Part shown: one piece after another, positions 36,078-45,073 of the stretch
How positions within the stretch are numbered: the first letter of the stretch is position 1
Layout of the letters: each line of letters starts with the position of its first letter
Source: an uncultured Bacteroidales bacterium
GTDB taxonomy: Bacteria > Bacteroidota > Bacteroidia > Bacteroidales > P3
Assembly (NCBI GenBank): GCA_900315335.1
Contig: OMYR01000030.1
Coordinates: forward strand, 62,001-126,000
Length of the DNA stretch: 64,000 nucleotides
Reading direction: 5' to 3'
The notes under the pieces: generated by a model
Database searches by the model: none
Told to the model about the DNA's origin: nothing
The model's input: the letters and a program-made list of their open reading frames with translations, nothing else
Translations under genes and position numbers: made by a program

Positions 36078-37556
36078 CTACATCAGCCGCCAAGTGGCGC
36101 CGTCTTTACTATCCTTGATTTCTATACCCAATTCCTTTAACGCATCACGTATTTTGTCCGAAGTAGCGTAATCCTTATTACTTCTCGCCTCTGCCCTCAT
36201 ATCCATAACCAAAGACATCAAACCGTCTATAACCTGTGTGTCGTTTCCGCCCTTTTCGTCTTTCAATCCCAAAATATCTTCAACAATAGCATCAAGACTT
36301 GTCTGCAAAAACTCTTTATCTTCCTTTGTTATCGTTTCTTTATTATCGGCAACAGAGTTAATATGCTTGCATAACTCAAATAGATGGGCAATCATTATAG
36401 GTGTATTGAAATCATCACAAACAGCATCCAACGCATCATTGATAATCTTATGAACATCGAAACTACTCTCTTTGCTTTCTTTCAATGTACCGACCTTTGC
36501 TTTTGCCTCCATAAGTCTTGCCAAACCCTTTTCTGCTGCTATCAAAGCATCATTTGAGAAATCCAAAGTACTACGATAATGAGCCATAAGCATAAAGAAA
36601 CGTATCGTCATCGGATTATAGGCTTGTTTCAACAGAGGATGAGAACCGTTGAACATCTCCGTAAGAGTGATGAAGTTATTATACGATTTTCCCATCTTCT
36701 TTCCCTCTATGGTAATCATATTGTTATGCAACCAATATTTGGCAGGCATATCGCCGAAAGCCCCGACAGACTGTGCAATCTCACAATCGTGATGAGGAAA
36801 TATCAAATCCATTCCGCCTCCGTGTATGTCAAACTCCGCTCCCAAGTATTTTCTTCCCATTGCTGTACATTCCAAATGCCAACCCGGGAAGCCCAAAGAC
36901 CATGGAGAGTCCCATTTCATTATATGTTCTTTCGGAGCCTTTTTCCATAACGCAAAATCAAATGGATTTCTCTTCTCCTGTTGTCCGCTCAACTCACGAG
37001 AATTTTCCAAAGTGTCCTCCAATGTACGATGCGACAAAATTCCGTATTTCTTTACCGTATCGTTATATTTTTCCACGTCGAAATAAACACTGCCTTCGCT
37101 TTCGTATGCAAGACCCTTGTCCATAAGAATTTTTACAACCTCTATCTGCTCCATAATATGCCCCGAAGCAATCGGCATAATGTTGGGACGCAAACAATTC
37201 AACGCATCGGTAGCCCTCAAATACATCATCTCGTAATATTGAGCGACTTCCTGCGGTTCTTTGTTCTCCGCCTGTGCTTTTTTCTCCACCTTATCGTCGC
37301 CATCGTCCGAATCGGCAACCAAATGCCCCACGTCGGTGAAATTTCTTACGTAACGAACATTGTAACCAAGGTATTTCAACACACGATAAACAATATCAAA
37401 AGTTATCGCACTGCGGGCGTGTCCCAGATGTGCTTCGCCATAAACTGTCGGTCCGCAAACATACATTCCGACTCTGTCTTCCCTTACAGGAACAAATCTT
37501 TCCTTTACTCCTTTAAGGGTATTATATACAAGTAAGTCTTTCTTATAAAGTGCCAT
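36078..37556 (-). CDS. cysS: Cysteinyl-tRNA synthetase
   Basis: About 492 residues from MALYKKDL (ATG 37556; another ATG lies two codons upstream). It is a class I synthetase: CGPTVYGEAHLGHARS near 31-46 includes the zinc-binding Cys and the HIGH-type motif, GWHLECTAMGRKYLG and HGGGMDLIFPHHDCEIAQS hold further zinc ligands, and GKKMGKSYNNFI is the KMSKS loop (KMGKS here). It charges tRNA-Cys in the cytoplasm. It is a single-gene unit, with array 9 between its 5' end and hppA. Confidence 0.96.
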   Translation of the reverse strand: MALYKKDLLVYNTLKGVKERFVPVREDRVGMYVCGPTVYGEAHLGHARSAITFDIVYRVLKYLGYNVRYVRNFTDVGHLVADSDDGDDKVEKKAQAENKEPQEVAQYYEMMYLRATDALNCLRPNIMPIASGHIMEQIEVVKILMDKGLAYESEGSVYFDVEKYNDTVKKYGILSHRTLEDTLENSRELSGQQEKRNPFDFALWKKAPKEHIMKWDSPWSLGFPGWHLECTAMGRKYLGAEFDIHGGGMDLIFPHHDCEIAQSVGAFGDMPAKYWLHNNMITIEGKKMGKSYNNFITLTEMFNGSHPLLKQAYNPMTIRFFMLMAHYRSTLDFSNDALIAAEKGLARLMEAKAKVGTLKESKESSFDVHKIINDALDAVCDDFNTPIMIAHLFELCKHINSVADNKETITKEDKEFLQTSLDAIVEDILGLKDEKGGNDTQVIDGLMSLVMDMRAEARSNKDYATSDKIRDALKELGIEIKDSKDGATWRLM

Positions 37557-37673
37557 ATTCATTATTCTTTTTATTGTAAAGGTAACGAAAATATACTTCT
37601 TTTATTTTATTGTCTTTTATGGTTTTCCAAAATAAGTGATAGTTTATTCATTTCAAGCAATACATTTTTCGCA

Positions 37674-37799
37674 AAAATAATCACTCACACTAATTTATTA
37701 ATCATTGACACTAATTTACTAATCACTCACACTAATTTACTAATATCCCTAATTATTTTGCTAATGCTAAACATCAATAAATCAATTTCAGAAGTTATT
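37674..37799. repeat. 21-bp-period palindromic repeat array (array 9)
   Basis: Six units start at 37674, 37695, 37716, 37737, 37758 and 37779, the longest array in the window. Units 1 and 3 share AATCACTCACACTAAT; unit 2 has AATCATTGACACTAAT; units 4-6 are progressively decayed but still in phase. It lies between hppA and cysS, both on minus. Confidence 0.92.
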
Positions 37800-37803
37800 T
37801 TTG

Positions 37804-37839
37804 CAAAAAGGCAGAAGAATTTTTGTTTCTCCTGCCTTT
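37804..37839 (-). terminator. Terminator of hppA
   Basis: Stem AAAGGCAG/CTGCCTTT with a U-run on the minus strand, 41 bases after the hppA stop codon and directly abutting array 9. Confidence 0.65.
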
Positions 37840-37879
37840 GTCTGATATAGTCTTTCACAAATACAGCGAAAGCAACAAT

Positions 37880-40306
37880 TTATTTTTTGTAATGATTAAC
37901 GATATTATCCATTGTGTCGTTGATACGCATCTTATAGAACGAACGCCATACAAATACTATTGCTATAATCACGAATACGACTCCGAAGTATGGGGCAAGG
38001 CTTCGGAAACTCTCGCTGATAGCCATCTCCATTGCCAAAAGTCCGAACAAAGTTGTGAATTTAATTATCGGGTTCAAAGAAACGGAAGAAGTGTCCTTGA
38101 ATGGGTCGCCAACGGTGTCGCCGACAACAGAAGCATCGTGCAAATCTGTTCCTTTCAAAGCCAAATCAACCTCAACGACTTTCTTGCTGTTATCCCAACT
38201 ACCACCGGCATTGGCCATAAACACGGCTTGGAACAATCCGAACATCGCAATAGATATTAAATACGAGACAAATAAACTTACCGCATTTTCTCCACCGATT
38301 CCGGCAGGGGAAGATAGACACGCAAAGCCCAATGCAAAGAAAAATATCGCCAAGAATATATTCCACATACCTTTTTGTGCATATTGAGTACAGATTCTTA
38401 CAACTTCAACAGAACATTTCGCATCTGCTTTTTTAGGTGCATTAGGATCTAATTTGATATGATTTTTAATAAACTCAACGGCACGATTGGCTCCAACCGT
38501 AACAGCCTGCGTGCTTGCGCCGGTAAACCAATAAATGACACAACCACCAAGTATAAATCCCAAAATAGTATAAGGATTAAGCAAATTCAATATCGTTGCA
38601 GGATCAACACCCAAAACATCTTTTATAACCAAGATTATTGAGAAAATCATTGTCGTTGCACCCACAACAGCCGTACCTATTAACACAGGTTTTGCCGTTG
38701 CCTTAAAGGTATTACCTGCTCCGTCGTTTTGTTCCAAATAATATTTGCTCTTTTCCCAATCGGGTTTGAAGCCGAATTGTTTTTCTATATCCTCGTCTTT
38801 ATTCGGTTCGTCCTCAATCAACGATAATTCATAAACACTTTGTGCATTGTCTGTAACAGGTCCGTAACTATCCACAGCAATTGTAACCGGTCCCATACCA
38901 AGCATACCGAAAGCAACCAAACCAAAGGCAAATATTGAAGAATAAGCCATCATATCAGGGTTGATATCTATGCTCAAAACGTATGCAAAGAACATAAGAA
39001 TGACAAACACCAATCCAGTCCAGAAACCAGAGAAATTTCCTGTAACAAAACCAGAAAGAATATTTAATGATGAACCACCGTGATAAGATGCTTTAACCAC
39101 TTCTTGAACATGTCCCGAATGAGGAGATGTAAATAACTTTGTGATTTCAGGTATTACTGCCGCTCCGACAGTTCCAAGAGATATGATAGAAGCAAATACC
39201 CACCAAAGTCCGTTACCTAACGATTGCAACTGAATATATGAAACTACGAAAGTAACAACGATACTCAATATTGAAGCAATCCATATCAAAGAAGTCAATG
39301 GTTTCTCAAAATCCAAATCTTCGCTTTTTCCGTATTTGGCTTTTGATACTGCGTTATTAATCCAAAATGCCAAGACCGAAGTTATAACCATAAGAATACG
39401 CATTGAGAATATCCATACAAGCAAATCTCTTTGCAAAATCGGGTCTTTTACTGCAAGAAGAATGAATGATACCAACGCAACACCTGTAACGCCATACGTT
39501 TCAAAACCATCAGCCGTCGGTCCAACCGAATCACCTGCGTTATCGCCGGTACAATCTGCGATAACTCCGGGATTTCTTGGATCGTCTTCGCCAATTTTGA
39601 AAACAACTTTCATAAGGTCTGAACCAATATCGGCAATCTTAGTGAAGATACCGCCTGCAATACGCAAAGCCGAAGCACCCAAAGATTCTCCGATAGCAAA
39701 ACCTATAAAACAACTGCCAGCTAAGTTCGCAGGCATCAATAACAATATGACAAGCATAAGGAACAACTCCACACACACCAACATAACTCCGATTGACATA
39801 CCTGCATTCAAAGGAATATTCAATAGTTTCAACGGTTGTCTTCTCAATGAAGCAAAAGCCATTCTTGCATTAGCAAAAGTATTCATACGAATGCCGTAAT
39901 AAGCAACTCCATAAGAACCCAAAATACCTACCACCGTCCATAACAAGATAAGAAGAACGCCTCCAATACCTACACTGCTTTCTGCCAACACACCAAAATA
40001 AATCGCAACGATAATACCAATAAAAATAAACAGTGTAGCCAAGAATTTACCTTGTTGTTTCAAATAGGTAGCACATGTTTTATAGATAACTTCACCTATT
40101 TCCAACATTTTTTTATGAACCGGAAGTTTTTTTGTCTTGTAGAAATGGTATAAACCAAACAGACCTCCCAAAATAGTAACAAAAAATCCCAAATGCAAAA
40201 AATTCCATTCATGGATAGCATCCGGGACTGACAAATTCGCTTCGCTTGCAAGCATAGTTGTTGCTGCGGCGAGTGTCGTGGCGAGTAATGCAATTAATTT
40301 TTTCAT
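37880..40306 (-). CDS. hppA: Membrane proton/sodium-pumping pyrophosphatase
   Basis: About 808 residues from the ATG at 40306, where MKKLIALLATTLAAATT begins a signal-like first helix; the frame opens 33 codons earlier. It hydrolyses PPi and pumps H+ or Na+ across the cytoplasmic membrane with about 16 helices. Catalytic loops visible: CTGDNAGDSVGPTADGFETY and GGSWDNSKK. The residue after GNTF is Lys (GNTFKATAK), which in this family goes with K+-independent enzymes; the ion specificity is not settled. Together with the PPi-type phosphofructokinase it points to PPi as an energy currency. A promoter at 40472-40501 gives a leader of ~160 bases with no element I recognise. Confidence 0.93.
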   Translation of the reverse strand: MKKLIALLATTLAAATTMLASEANLSVPDAIHEWNFLHLGFFVTILGGLFGLYHFYKTKKLPVHKKMLEIGEVIYKTCATYLKQQGKFLATLFIFIGIIVAIYFGVLAESSVGIGGVLLILLWTVVGILGSYGVAYYGIRMNTFANARMAFASLRRQPLKLLNIPLNAGMSIGVMLVCVELFLMLVILLLMPANLAGSCFIGFAIGESLGASALRIAGGIFTKIADIGSDLMKVVFKIGEDDPRNPGVIADCTGDNAGDSVGPTADGFETYGVTGVALVSFILLAVKDPILQRDLLVWIFSMRILMVITSVLAFWINNAVSKAKYGKSEDLDFEKPLTSLIWIASILSIVVTFVVSYIQLQSLGNGLWWVFASIISLGTVGAAVIPEITKLFTSPHSGHVQEVVKASYHGGSSLNILSGFVTGNFSGFWTGLVFVILMFFAYVLSIDINPDMMAYSSIFAFGLVAFGMLGMGPVTIAVDSYGPVTDNAQSVYELSLIEDEPNKDEDIEKQFGFKPDWEKSKYYLEQNDGAGNTFKATAKPVLIGTAVVGATTMIFSIILVIKDVLGVDPATILNLLNPYTILGFILGGCVIYWFTGASTQAVTVGANRAVEFIKNHIKLDPNAPKKADAKCSVEVVRICTQYAQKGMWNIFLAIFFFALGFACLSSPAGIGGENAVSLFVSYLISIAMFGLFQAVFMANAGGSWDNSKKVVEVDLALKGTDLHDASVVGDTVGDPFKDTSSVSLNPIIKFTTLFGLLAMEMAISESFRSLAPYFGVVFVIIAIVFVWRSFYKMRINDTMDNIVNHYKK

Positions 40307-40471
40307 TATATTTATTATTTTTTTAATTTCACTTATTATAGAACCAATATCCCTTGTGCAGTAAAACAAAACCACACTACCAATTTTCATATCGGCACTT
40401 AACAAATCATCATCTATTTTATCAAAATCATTTCCTAATCACACAAACAAAGATGTGTAAAAAAGCGTTTG

Positions 40472-40501
40472 CAAATTTATATATTTTTCTTCAAAAAACA
40501 A
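40472..40501 (-). promoter_or_regulatory. Promoter of hppA
   Basis: Minus strand TTG (40501-40499), a 19-base spacer, TAAATTTG (40479-40472). Starting here, the hppA leader would be about 160 bases. Confidence 0.6.
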
Positions 40502-40593
40502 CTATAATGGCAATAAAATTTACCAAAAATATTTTTGTTTGTAACTTTTGAAACGTTTTTTCGTTTAACATAATGTACTAAATTCATTACATA

Positions 40594-41178
40594 ATGGGTA
40601 AAATTAGAATGATAGTAAAAGACTTGAAAAATTCAAGAATAAAACTATTTTACGATATGATACTTTTAGAAAAAAACGGAGCAAGAGCATTGAACATCGC
40701 TATCGGAGAACACGAAGCAAACAATATTTCAATATTCTTGGATAAGATAAATCCTCCTCGACCTTTGACTTATGATGTTTTCAAAACAATCTTAGAGAAA
40801 TTTTCTTTAACCCTTAAAGAGGTCGAAATAACTAAATTCTTTGAAGGTAATTTTTATGCTAATGCTGTTTTTACCAATGGCAAAAAGGAAGAAAATTTCG
40901 ATATGCGTCCATCCGATGCAATAAACCTTGCGCTGAGATTTGATTGCCCTATATACGCATCTGAGGAAATTATGAAAGTTGCAGGATTTGATTACGCAAA
41001 GTTTTTTCCGACCGAAAGCAACAACTCAAACACATTGGAGGATATTAACAATATGTCTATCTTTGGGATTAATATGTTGCAAGATTTACTTAAAGATGCC
41101 TTGGAAAAAGAAGACTATATAACAGCATCTATACTTAGAGACAAAATCAAAGATTTGGAAAAAGAAGATGAACAATAA
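40594..41178 (+). CDS. Bifunctional nuclease (DUF151) family protein with UVR domain
   Basis: A 194-residue protein. The BFN domain spans about residues 5-135: LNIAIGEHEANNIS, PRPLTYDV, and RPSDAINLALRFDCPIYASEEI with the conserved DAINLA. A short C-terminal UVR motif (LQDLLKDALEKEDYITASIL) follows near 158-188, as in UvrB/UvrC, where it mediates protein contacts. BFN proteins have reported RNase/DNase activity in plants; the bacterial role is not established. The BFN plus UVR order is common in Bacteroidota. It is a single gene with a terminator. Confidence 0.9.
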   Translation: MGKIRMIVKDLKNSRIKLFYDMILLEKNGARALNIAIGEHEANNISIFLDKINPPRPLTYDVFKTILEKFSLTLKEVEITKFFEGNFYANAVFTNGKKEENFDMRPSDAINLALRFDCPIYASEEIMKVAGFDYAKFFPTESNNSNTLEDINNMSIFGINMLQDLLKDALEKEDYITASILRDKIKDLEKEDEQ

Positions 41179-41256
41179 AGTTCGGCAGGATAAGTATTTC
41201 CAAAAGGCATATTAAATCCTAATAAACTAAAAAGATTGTAAATTTCCCATAAATTG

Positions 41257-41293
41257 AAAAGACCGACTGCAAAAACAATCGGTCTTATTTTTT
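41257..41293 (+). terminator. Intrinsic terminator of the BFN gene
   Basis: Stem AAGACCGA/TCGGTCTT (41259-41266, 41279-41286) followed by ATTTTTTT. Confidence 0.75.
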
Positions 41294-41376
41294 TATTTAT
41301 AATGCGTAAATTCTTTTCAGTAACTGCCGAAATAATTTCATTAATCAGCAACAGCAAATCACTTCACGCAATTTTC

Positions 41377-42576
41377 TTACATAGTTCTGCCAGGATAAAC
41401 CTTCAAGGCTTCTTTCAAGCAGTTGATACCAGCCATTAAATCTTCTATGCACAAGCAATAAGTAATACGTGCTTGTTTTCTTCCTTTCTCAGGGTCTGCA
41501 TAGAATCCGGTACCGGGTGCCAACATAACCGTTTGACCATTATAATCAAAATCGGTAAGCAACCATTGACAGAATTTATCGCTATCATCGATAGGCATCT
41601 CAATCATAGTGTAGAATGCTCCATGAGGATTAGGGCATTTGCAACCAGGTATTTCATTTATACCTTTAACCAATGCACGTCTTCTTCTGTCGTATTCGTC
41701 ATTAACTTCTTTGAAATATGATTCAGGAGTATCTATTGCAGCCTCAGAGAATATTTGTCCGAAATAAGGAGGACACAAACGAGCTTGCGCCATTTTCATT
41801 GCAGAAGCCATAACCTCTTTATTCTTTGAAATAATCATACCTTCACGAGCACCGCATGCAGAATAACGTTTAGAAACAGAATCCAAAAGGATAGCATTTT
41901 CTTCAATACCCTCTATCTGCATAACAGAGAAGTGCTTTTGTCCGTCATAAACAAACTCTCTATAAACCTCGTCTGCAAACAAGAACAAATCGTGTTTCTT
42001 TACTATTTCTGCAAGTTTGCGTAATTCTTCTTCCGTATAAAGATAACCTGTTGGGTTGTTAGGGTTGCAAACCATTATGGCACGTGTTTTAGGTGTGATA
42101 GCCTTTTCAAACTCTTCCATAGGAGGTAATGCAAATCCGCTATCTATTGAAGAAGGTATGGTCTTAATAACTGCACCTGATAATTTAGCGAAAGAATTAT
42201 AGTTAGCGTAATATGGTTCTGATACCAAAACTTCTTCGCCTTCGTTAAGACATACATTGAATGCAATTTGCAAAGCCTCACTACCACCACAAGTGATTAT
42301 AATATCCTTAGGGTCTAAATGAATATTGTAACGGTCGTAGTATTCACAAAGTTTCTTTCTGTAAGAAGCATTTCCGTTTGAAGGAGTATAAGCAACCACT
42401 TCCATATCTGCTTTTCTCAAAGCGTCCAATGCTCCCGTTGGAGTTTTGATATCTGGTTGTCCTATGTTTAGGTGATGAATCTTTATTCCTCTCTCTTTTG
42501 CAGCATCTGCAAAAGGTACTAATTTTCTAATTGCAGAAGCCTCTAATGTGGCTCCTTTTACTGATATTTTAGGCAT
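41377..42576 (-). CDS. Class I/II PLP-dependent aminotransferase
   Basis: A 399-residue fold-type I aminotransferase. Landmarks: LNIGQPDIKTP near 37, ITCGGSEALQIAF near 94 (PLP phosphate), VCNPNNPTGYLYTEEEL near 170, FADEVYREFVYD near 201, the PLP-lysine loop SVSKRYSACGAREG near 235 and the substrate-carboxylate Arg in RITYCL near 377. It resembles the aspartate/aromatic aminotransferase (AspB-like) group; the actual amino acid is not predictable. It lies 14 bases downstream of a DUF1573 gene on the same strand and is probably in its operon. Confidence 0.9.
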   Translation of the reverse strand: MPKISVKGATLEASAIRKLVPFADAAKERGIKIHHLNIGQPDIKTPTGALDALRKADMEVVAYTPSNGNASYRKKLCEYYDRYNIHLDPKDIIITCGGSEALQIAFNVCLNEGEEVLVSEPYYANYNSFAKLSGAVIKTIPSSIDSGFALPPMEEFEKAITPKTRAIMVCNPNNPTGYLYTEEELRKLAEIVKKHDLFLFADEVYREFVYDGQKHFSVMQIEGIEENAILLDSVSKRYSACGAREGMIISKNKEVMASAMKMAQARLCPPYFGQIFSEAAIDTPESYFKEVNDEYDRRRRALVKGINEIPGCKCPNPHGAFYTMIEMPIDDSDKFCQWLLTDFDYNGQTVMLAPGTGFYADPEKGRKQARITYCLCIEDLMAGINCLKEALKVYPGRTM

Positions 42577-42590
42577 TTCTTAATTTATTT

Positions 42591-42998
42591 TTATTTTTTT
42601 ACAACTTTACCTTTTATTTTCAACACAGTTTTTGCTTTTGTAGCATTTGACTCAACAGTTATGCTTTTGTTGATAGGTCCAACATTATTGGTATTGTATT
42701 TAACCTTGATTTTAGCAGTCTGTCCCGGCATCAAAGGTTCTTTACTCCAAGAAGGAATAGTACAACCACAAGAAGAACGAACATTAGTAAGCATCAAAGG
42801 AGCTTTTCCGGTGTTTTTATAAACAAATTCACAGATTCCGTTGCCGCCTTGTTGAACTTCACCATAATCGTGTTCCATTTCCGTAAAAGTAATTTCGGCA
42901 TGAGTGCCACCCGATACTTTGGTCGTTTTCTTTTCTTGTGCATTTACTCCAAATACTACTGCAAAAATAAGTAGCATTGATAAAACCAATCTTTTCAT
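42591..42998 (-). CDS. DUF1573 domain exported protein
   Basis: A 135-residue protein with a signal peptide (MKRLVLSMLLIFAVVFGVNAQ) and one DUF1573/ASH-like immunoglobulin domain: HDYGEVQQGG, FVYKNTGKAPLMLTNV, SSCGCTIPSW and KYNTNNVGPINKSITVESN. The SCGC pair is a conserved feature. The family is widespread in Bacteroidota, with no established function; a periplasmic structural or binding role is inferred from the fold. A longer DUF1573 paralogue lies 84 bases upstream. Confidence 0.88.
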   Translation of the reverse strand: MKRLVLSMLLIFAVVFGVNAQEKKTTKVSGGTHAEITFTEMEHDYGEVQQGGNGICEFVYKNTGKAPLMLTNVRSSCGCTIPSWSKEPLMPGQTAKIKVKYNTNNVGPINKSITVESNATKAKTVLKIKGKVVKK

Positions 42999-43082
42999 TT
43001 TTATAAATTTTTATTTTGTTTAACAATCTATTCTTATTTTTCAAGGATTTACTTTTTCCTTGTCCCGTTTTATTAATTTTTT

Positions 43083-43607
43083 TTAATTCAAAATATTTCG
43101 TTTGTCCAAAATCACGTTTCCAGTTAGTAAAATCGTTAGGTTATCGTTATTTTCGGCATTACTCGATATGGTTACGCTTCGCTTTATCTCCCCAACTATA
43201 TTTGTGTTATATCTTAACTCCAACACGGCATTGTCTTTCGGTTCAATAACATCGGAAGATAAACTCACCTCCACACAACTGCAAGAAACCTTAACATCTT
43301 CTATTTTCAAATCTCCGCTTCCGATATTGGTTATATTAAATTTCGCAATTGCAACATCGGATTGCTTCACATCTCCGTAATCAAAGAACAATTTATCTAC
43401 TAATATCTCAGGCTTACCGTTAGAAATCTCAAAATTTTGTTCTTTATTTTTCTTTTTTATCTTATTTACAACCGTATTGAAAAATGATTTCTTACCTCCC
43501 TCCTGAACATCTTTTCCTCCATTATCCTCTTGCGAAAAAGATAATGACGGTATTAGCAAAATCAATGCCAAACAAAAAGATGCTATATGTAGATTATATT
43601 TATTCAT
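43083..43607 (-). CDS. DUF1573 domain exported protein, longer paralogue
   Basis: 174 residues from ATG 43607, chosen because it begins the signal peptide (MNKYNLHIASFCLALILLI, cleaved after SFSQ) and sits just below a full promoter. A charged, Lys/Asn-rich linker (about 25-60) precedes one DUF1573 domain: FFDYGDVKQSD, FNITNIGSGDLKIEDVKVSC, SCVEVSL and NTNIVGEIKRSVTISSN. Cys-x-Cys (SCSC) replaces the CGC of the paralogue. It is first in a likely three-gene run with the second DUF1573 gene and the aminotransferase. Confidence 0.85.
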   Translation of the reverse strand: MNKYNLHIASFCLALILLIPSLSFSQEDNGGKDVQEGGKKSFFNTVVNKIKKKNKEQNFEISNGKPEILVDKLFFDYGDVKQSDVAIAKFNITNIGSGDLKIEDVKVSCSCVEVSLSSDVIEPKDNAVLELRYNTNIVGEIKRSVTISSNAENNDNLTILLTGNVILDKRNILN

Positions 43608-43626
43608 TTTCTCGTATAATGACTTG

Positions 43627-43656
43627 CAAAAGTACAATAAACTTTTCATCTTTCAA
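43627..43656 (-). promoter_or_regulatory. Promoter of the DUF1573 operon
   Basis: Minus strand TTG (43656-43654), a 19-base spacer, TACTTTTG (43634-43627); 19 bases upstream of the start codon. Confidence 0.7.
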
Positions 43657-43676
43657 TAATATTTCTCAAAAAATAT

Positions 43677-43684
43677 TAATTTTG
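43677..43684 (+). promoter_or_regulatory. -7 box of the tyrosine phosphatase gene
   Basis: TAATTTTG, 20 bases upstream of the start codon, divergent from the DUF1573 promoter. Confidence 0.5.
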
Positions 43685-43704
43685 CACCCCAAAATACTAT
43701 TGCT

Positions 43705-44187
43705 ATGAACTTATTCAACAAAACTTCAATTCTTTTCGTTTGTCTTGGGAATATTTGTCGTTCTCCCGCTGCCGAAGGCATATTAAAACAAAAGGTTAAA
43801 GAACAAGGATTAAACGAAAACATTTTTATAGATTCGGCAGGCATTGGTTCTTGGCACGTTGGGCAATTACCCGATAGCAGAATGCGAAGATGCGGCAAAG
43901 AAAACGGCTATGACTTCTCTTCTTTTGCAAGACAATTCACGAAAAAGGATTTTGAGCGTTTCGATTATATCATCGTAATGGACGAAGATAATTATGCCGA
44001 TGTGCAAAGCCGTTGCCCGAACAAATCTTTGATGTCAAAAGTTCATTATATCCGAGAATTTTTCGACAAATACAAAAATCAGAGTATAGTTCCCGACCCT
44101 TACTATGGCGATTACTCCGATTTTCAATTTGCCATAGACCTTTTGGAAGACGCCTGCCAAACAATTCTCAACAAAATAATCAAATAA
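43705..44187 (+). CDS. Low-molecular-weight protein-tyrosine phosphatase
   Basis: A 160-residue protein. The P-loop VCLGNICRSPAAEG places the nucleophile Cys at residue 13 and Arg at 19 (CX5R), and the general-acid Asp is in VPDPYYGD near 132. It dephosphorylates protein phosphotyrosine. In capsule systems such enzymes reverse Wzc-type autophosphorylation; a Wzc-like kinase is encoded at 60-62.6 kb of this window but not in the same operon, so pairing is inference. A single-gene unit followed by array 10. Confidence 0.92.
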   Translation: MNLFNKTSILFVCLGNICRSPAAEGILKQKVKEQGLNENIFIDSAGIGSWHVGQLPDSRMRRCGKENGYDFSSFARQFTKKDFERFDYIIVMDEDNYADVQSRCPNKSLMSKVHYIREFFDKYKNQSIVPDPYYGDYSDFQFAIDLLEDACQTILNKIIK

Positions 44188-44210
44188 TTTTCAATAACAA
44201 CAATAAACCA

Positions 44211-44294
44211 AAATTAATGTGAGACACTATTAAATTAATGTCTCACATTATTTCACGGATGTTTAACACTAATTTCGTAGTTAGTGATATTAAA
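44211..44294. repeat. 21-bp-period palindromic repeat array (array 10)
   Basis: Units at 44211, 44232, 44253 and 44274. Units 1 and 2 begin AAATTAATGT and carry GAGACAC or CTCACAT cores; unit 3 has GATGTTTAACACTAAT; unit 4 has GTTAGTGATATTAAA. It is in a convergent gap downstream of the phosphatase. Confidence 0.88.
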
Positions 44295-44354
44295 TTTCTG
44301 ACTTGCGTTATTATTTTTCTCTATAGACATTTACGAGTAAAAACATCTAAAATT

Positions 44355-44380
44355 AAAAAGGCTGCAACTCTATTGCAGCC
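44355..44380 (-). terminator. Terminator of the glnS/outer-membrane protein operon
   Basis: Stem GGCTGCAA/TTGCAGCC with a U-run on the minus strand, about 33 bases after the outer-membrane protein stop codon. Confidence 0.75.
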
Positions 44381-44413
44381 TCCAAGTTAATTCAAATGGA
44401 TTCACCCAAATGA

Positions 44414-45067
44414 TTAGTCTATTATATATGTATAATATATCGTTCCGCTGAATGTGTTTTGTTTTTCCAAACGACCATTCTCAAACAGGCGTTCCATTCC
44501 TATTTCAAAGCCGAAGCCATTGCGATGATCCAATGAAAACATCAATCCCAAATGTGGAATAACGCCAAACTTGAAACCACTCTCCATTTCAAACTCTTGA
44601 TAGAAATAATAATCCCAATTGGATTGCAAACCATTGGTATAATTGTTTTTCATACGGGAAAATGAATAATCATATTTTCCCCACGTTGCCGTTACTCCAA
44701 TACCAACGTATGGTTTTACCTTATGATTGAAAAAATAATAGTTGGCAAACAAAACGATTGGGATTTCTTGTGCCACCGCCAATTGTTTAGTCTTTATAAA
44801 AGGCCTTTTAGCACTCTTTGGTTGATAACGATTATAGCCCAAAGAGACACCCCACGAAAATTTCCATTCTTGATACTGCCATTCCGCAACGACCTTACCG
44901 CCTGCACCCCAATCATAATTATCTACGAAATTATCTTGAAGCATATAATACGTAGGTCTAAACGAAATAAACACATCATACGGCTGGTCTCCTACACGAT
45001 GTCTGTCTTGCGTAAAGGCTGTCAAACCAAACAAACAAGCAATTGCGACAACTATTATTTTTTTCAT
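44414..45067 (-). CDS. Outer-membrane beta-barrel protein
   Basis: A 217-residue protein with a signal peptide (MKKIIVVAIACLFGLTAFTQ) and about eight amphipathic strands rich in Tyr/Phe/Trp, for example VKPYVGIGVTATWGKYDY and FGFEIGMERLFENG. The final strand (TFSGTIYYTYIID) is aromatic-rich. It fits a small eight-stranded barrel of the porin-like class. No ligand can be proposed. It starts six bases after glnS ends, so expression is tied to glnS; that pairing looks accidental in function. Confidence 0.75.
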   Translation of the reverse strand: MKKIIVVAIACLFGLTAFTQDRHRVGDQPYDVFISFRPTYYMLQDNFVDNYDWGAGGKVVAEWQYQEWKFSWGVSLGYNRYQPKSAKRPFIKTKQLAVAQEIPIVLFANYYFFNHKVKPYVGIGVTATWGKYDYSFSRMKNNYTNGLQSNWDYYFYQEFEMESGFKFGVIPHLGLMFSLDHRNGFGFEIGMERLFENGRLEKQNTFSGTIYYTYIID

Positions 45068-45073
45068 CTTCTG

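Noticed and set aside
40307..40405. An N-terminal extension of 33 residues on the membrane pyrophosphatase
   Set aside because: The inner ATG at 40306 begins a good first helix; the extension has no family support and is treated as leader.
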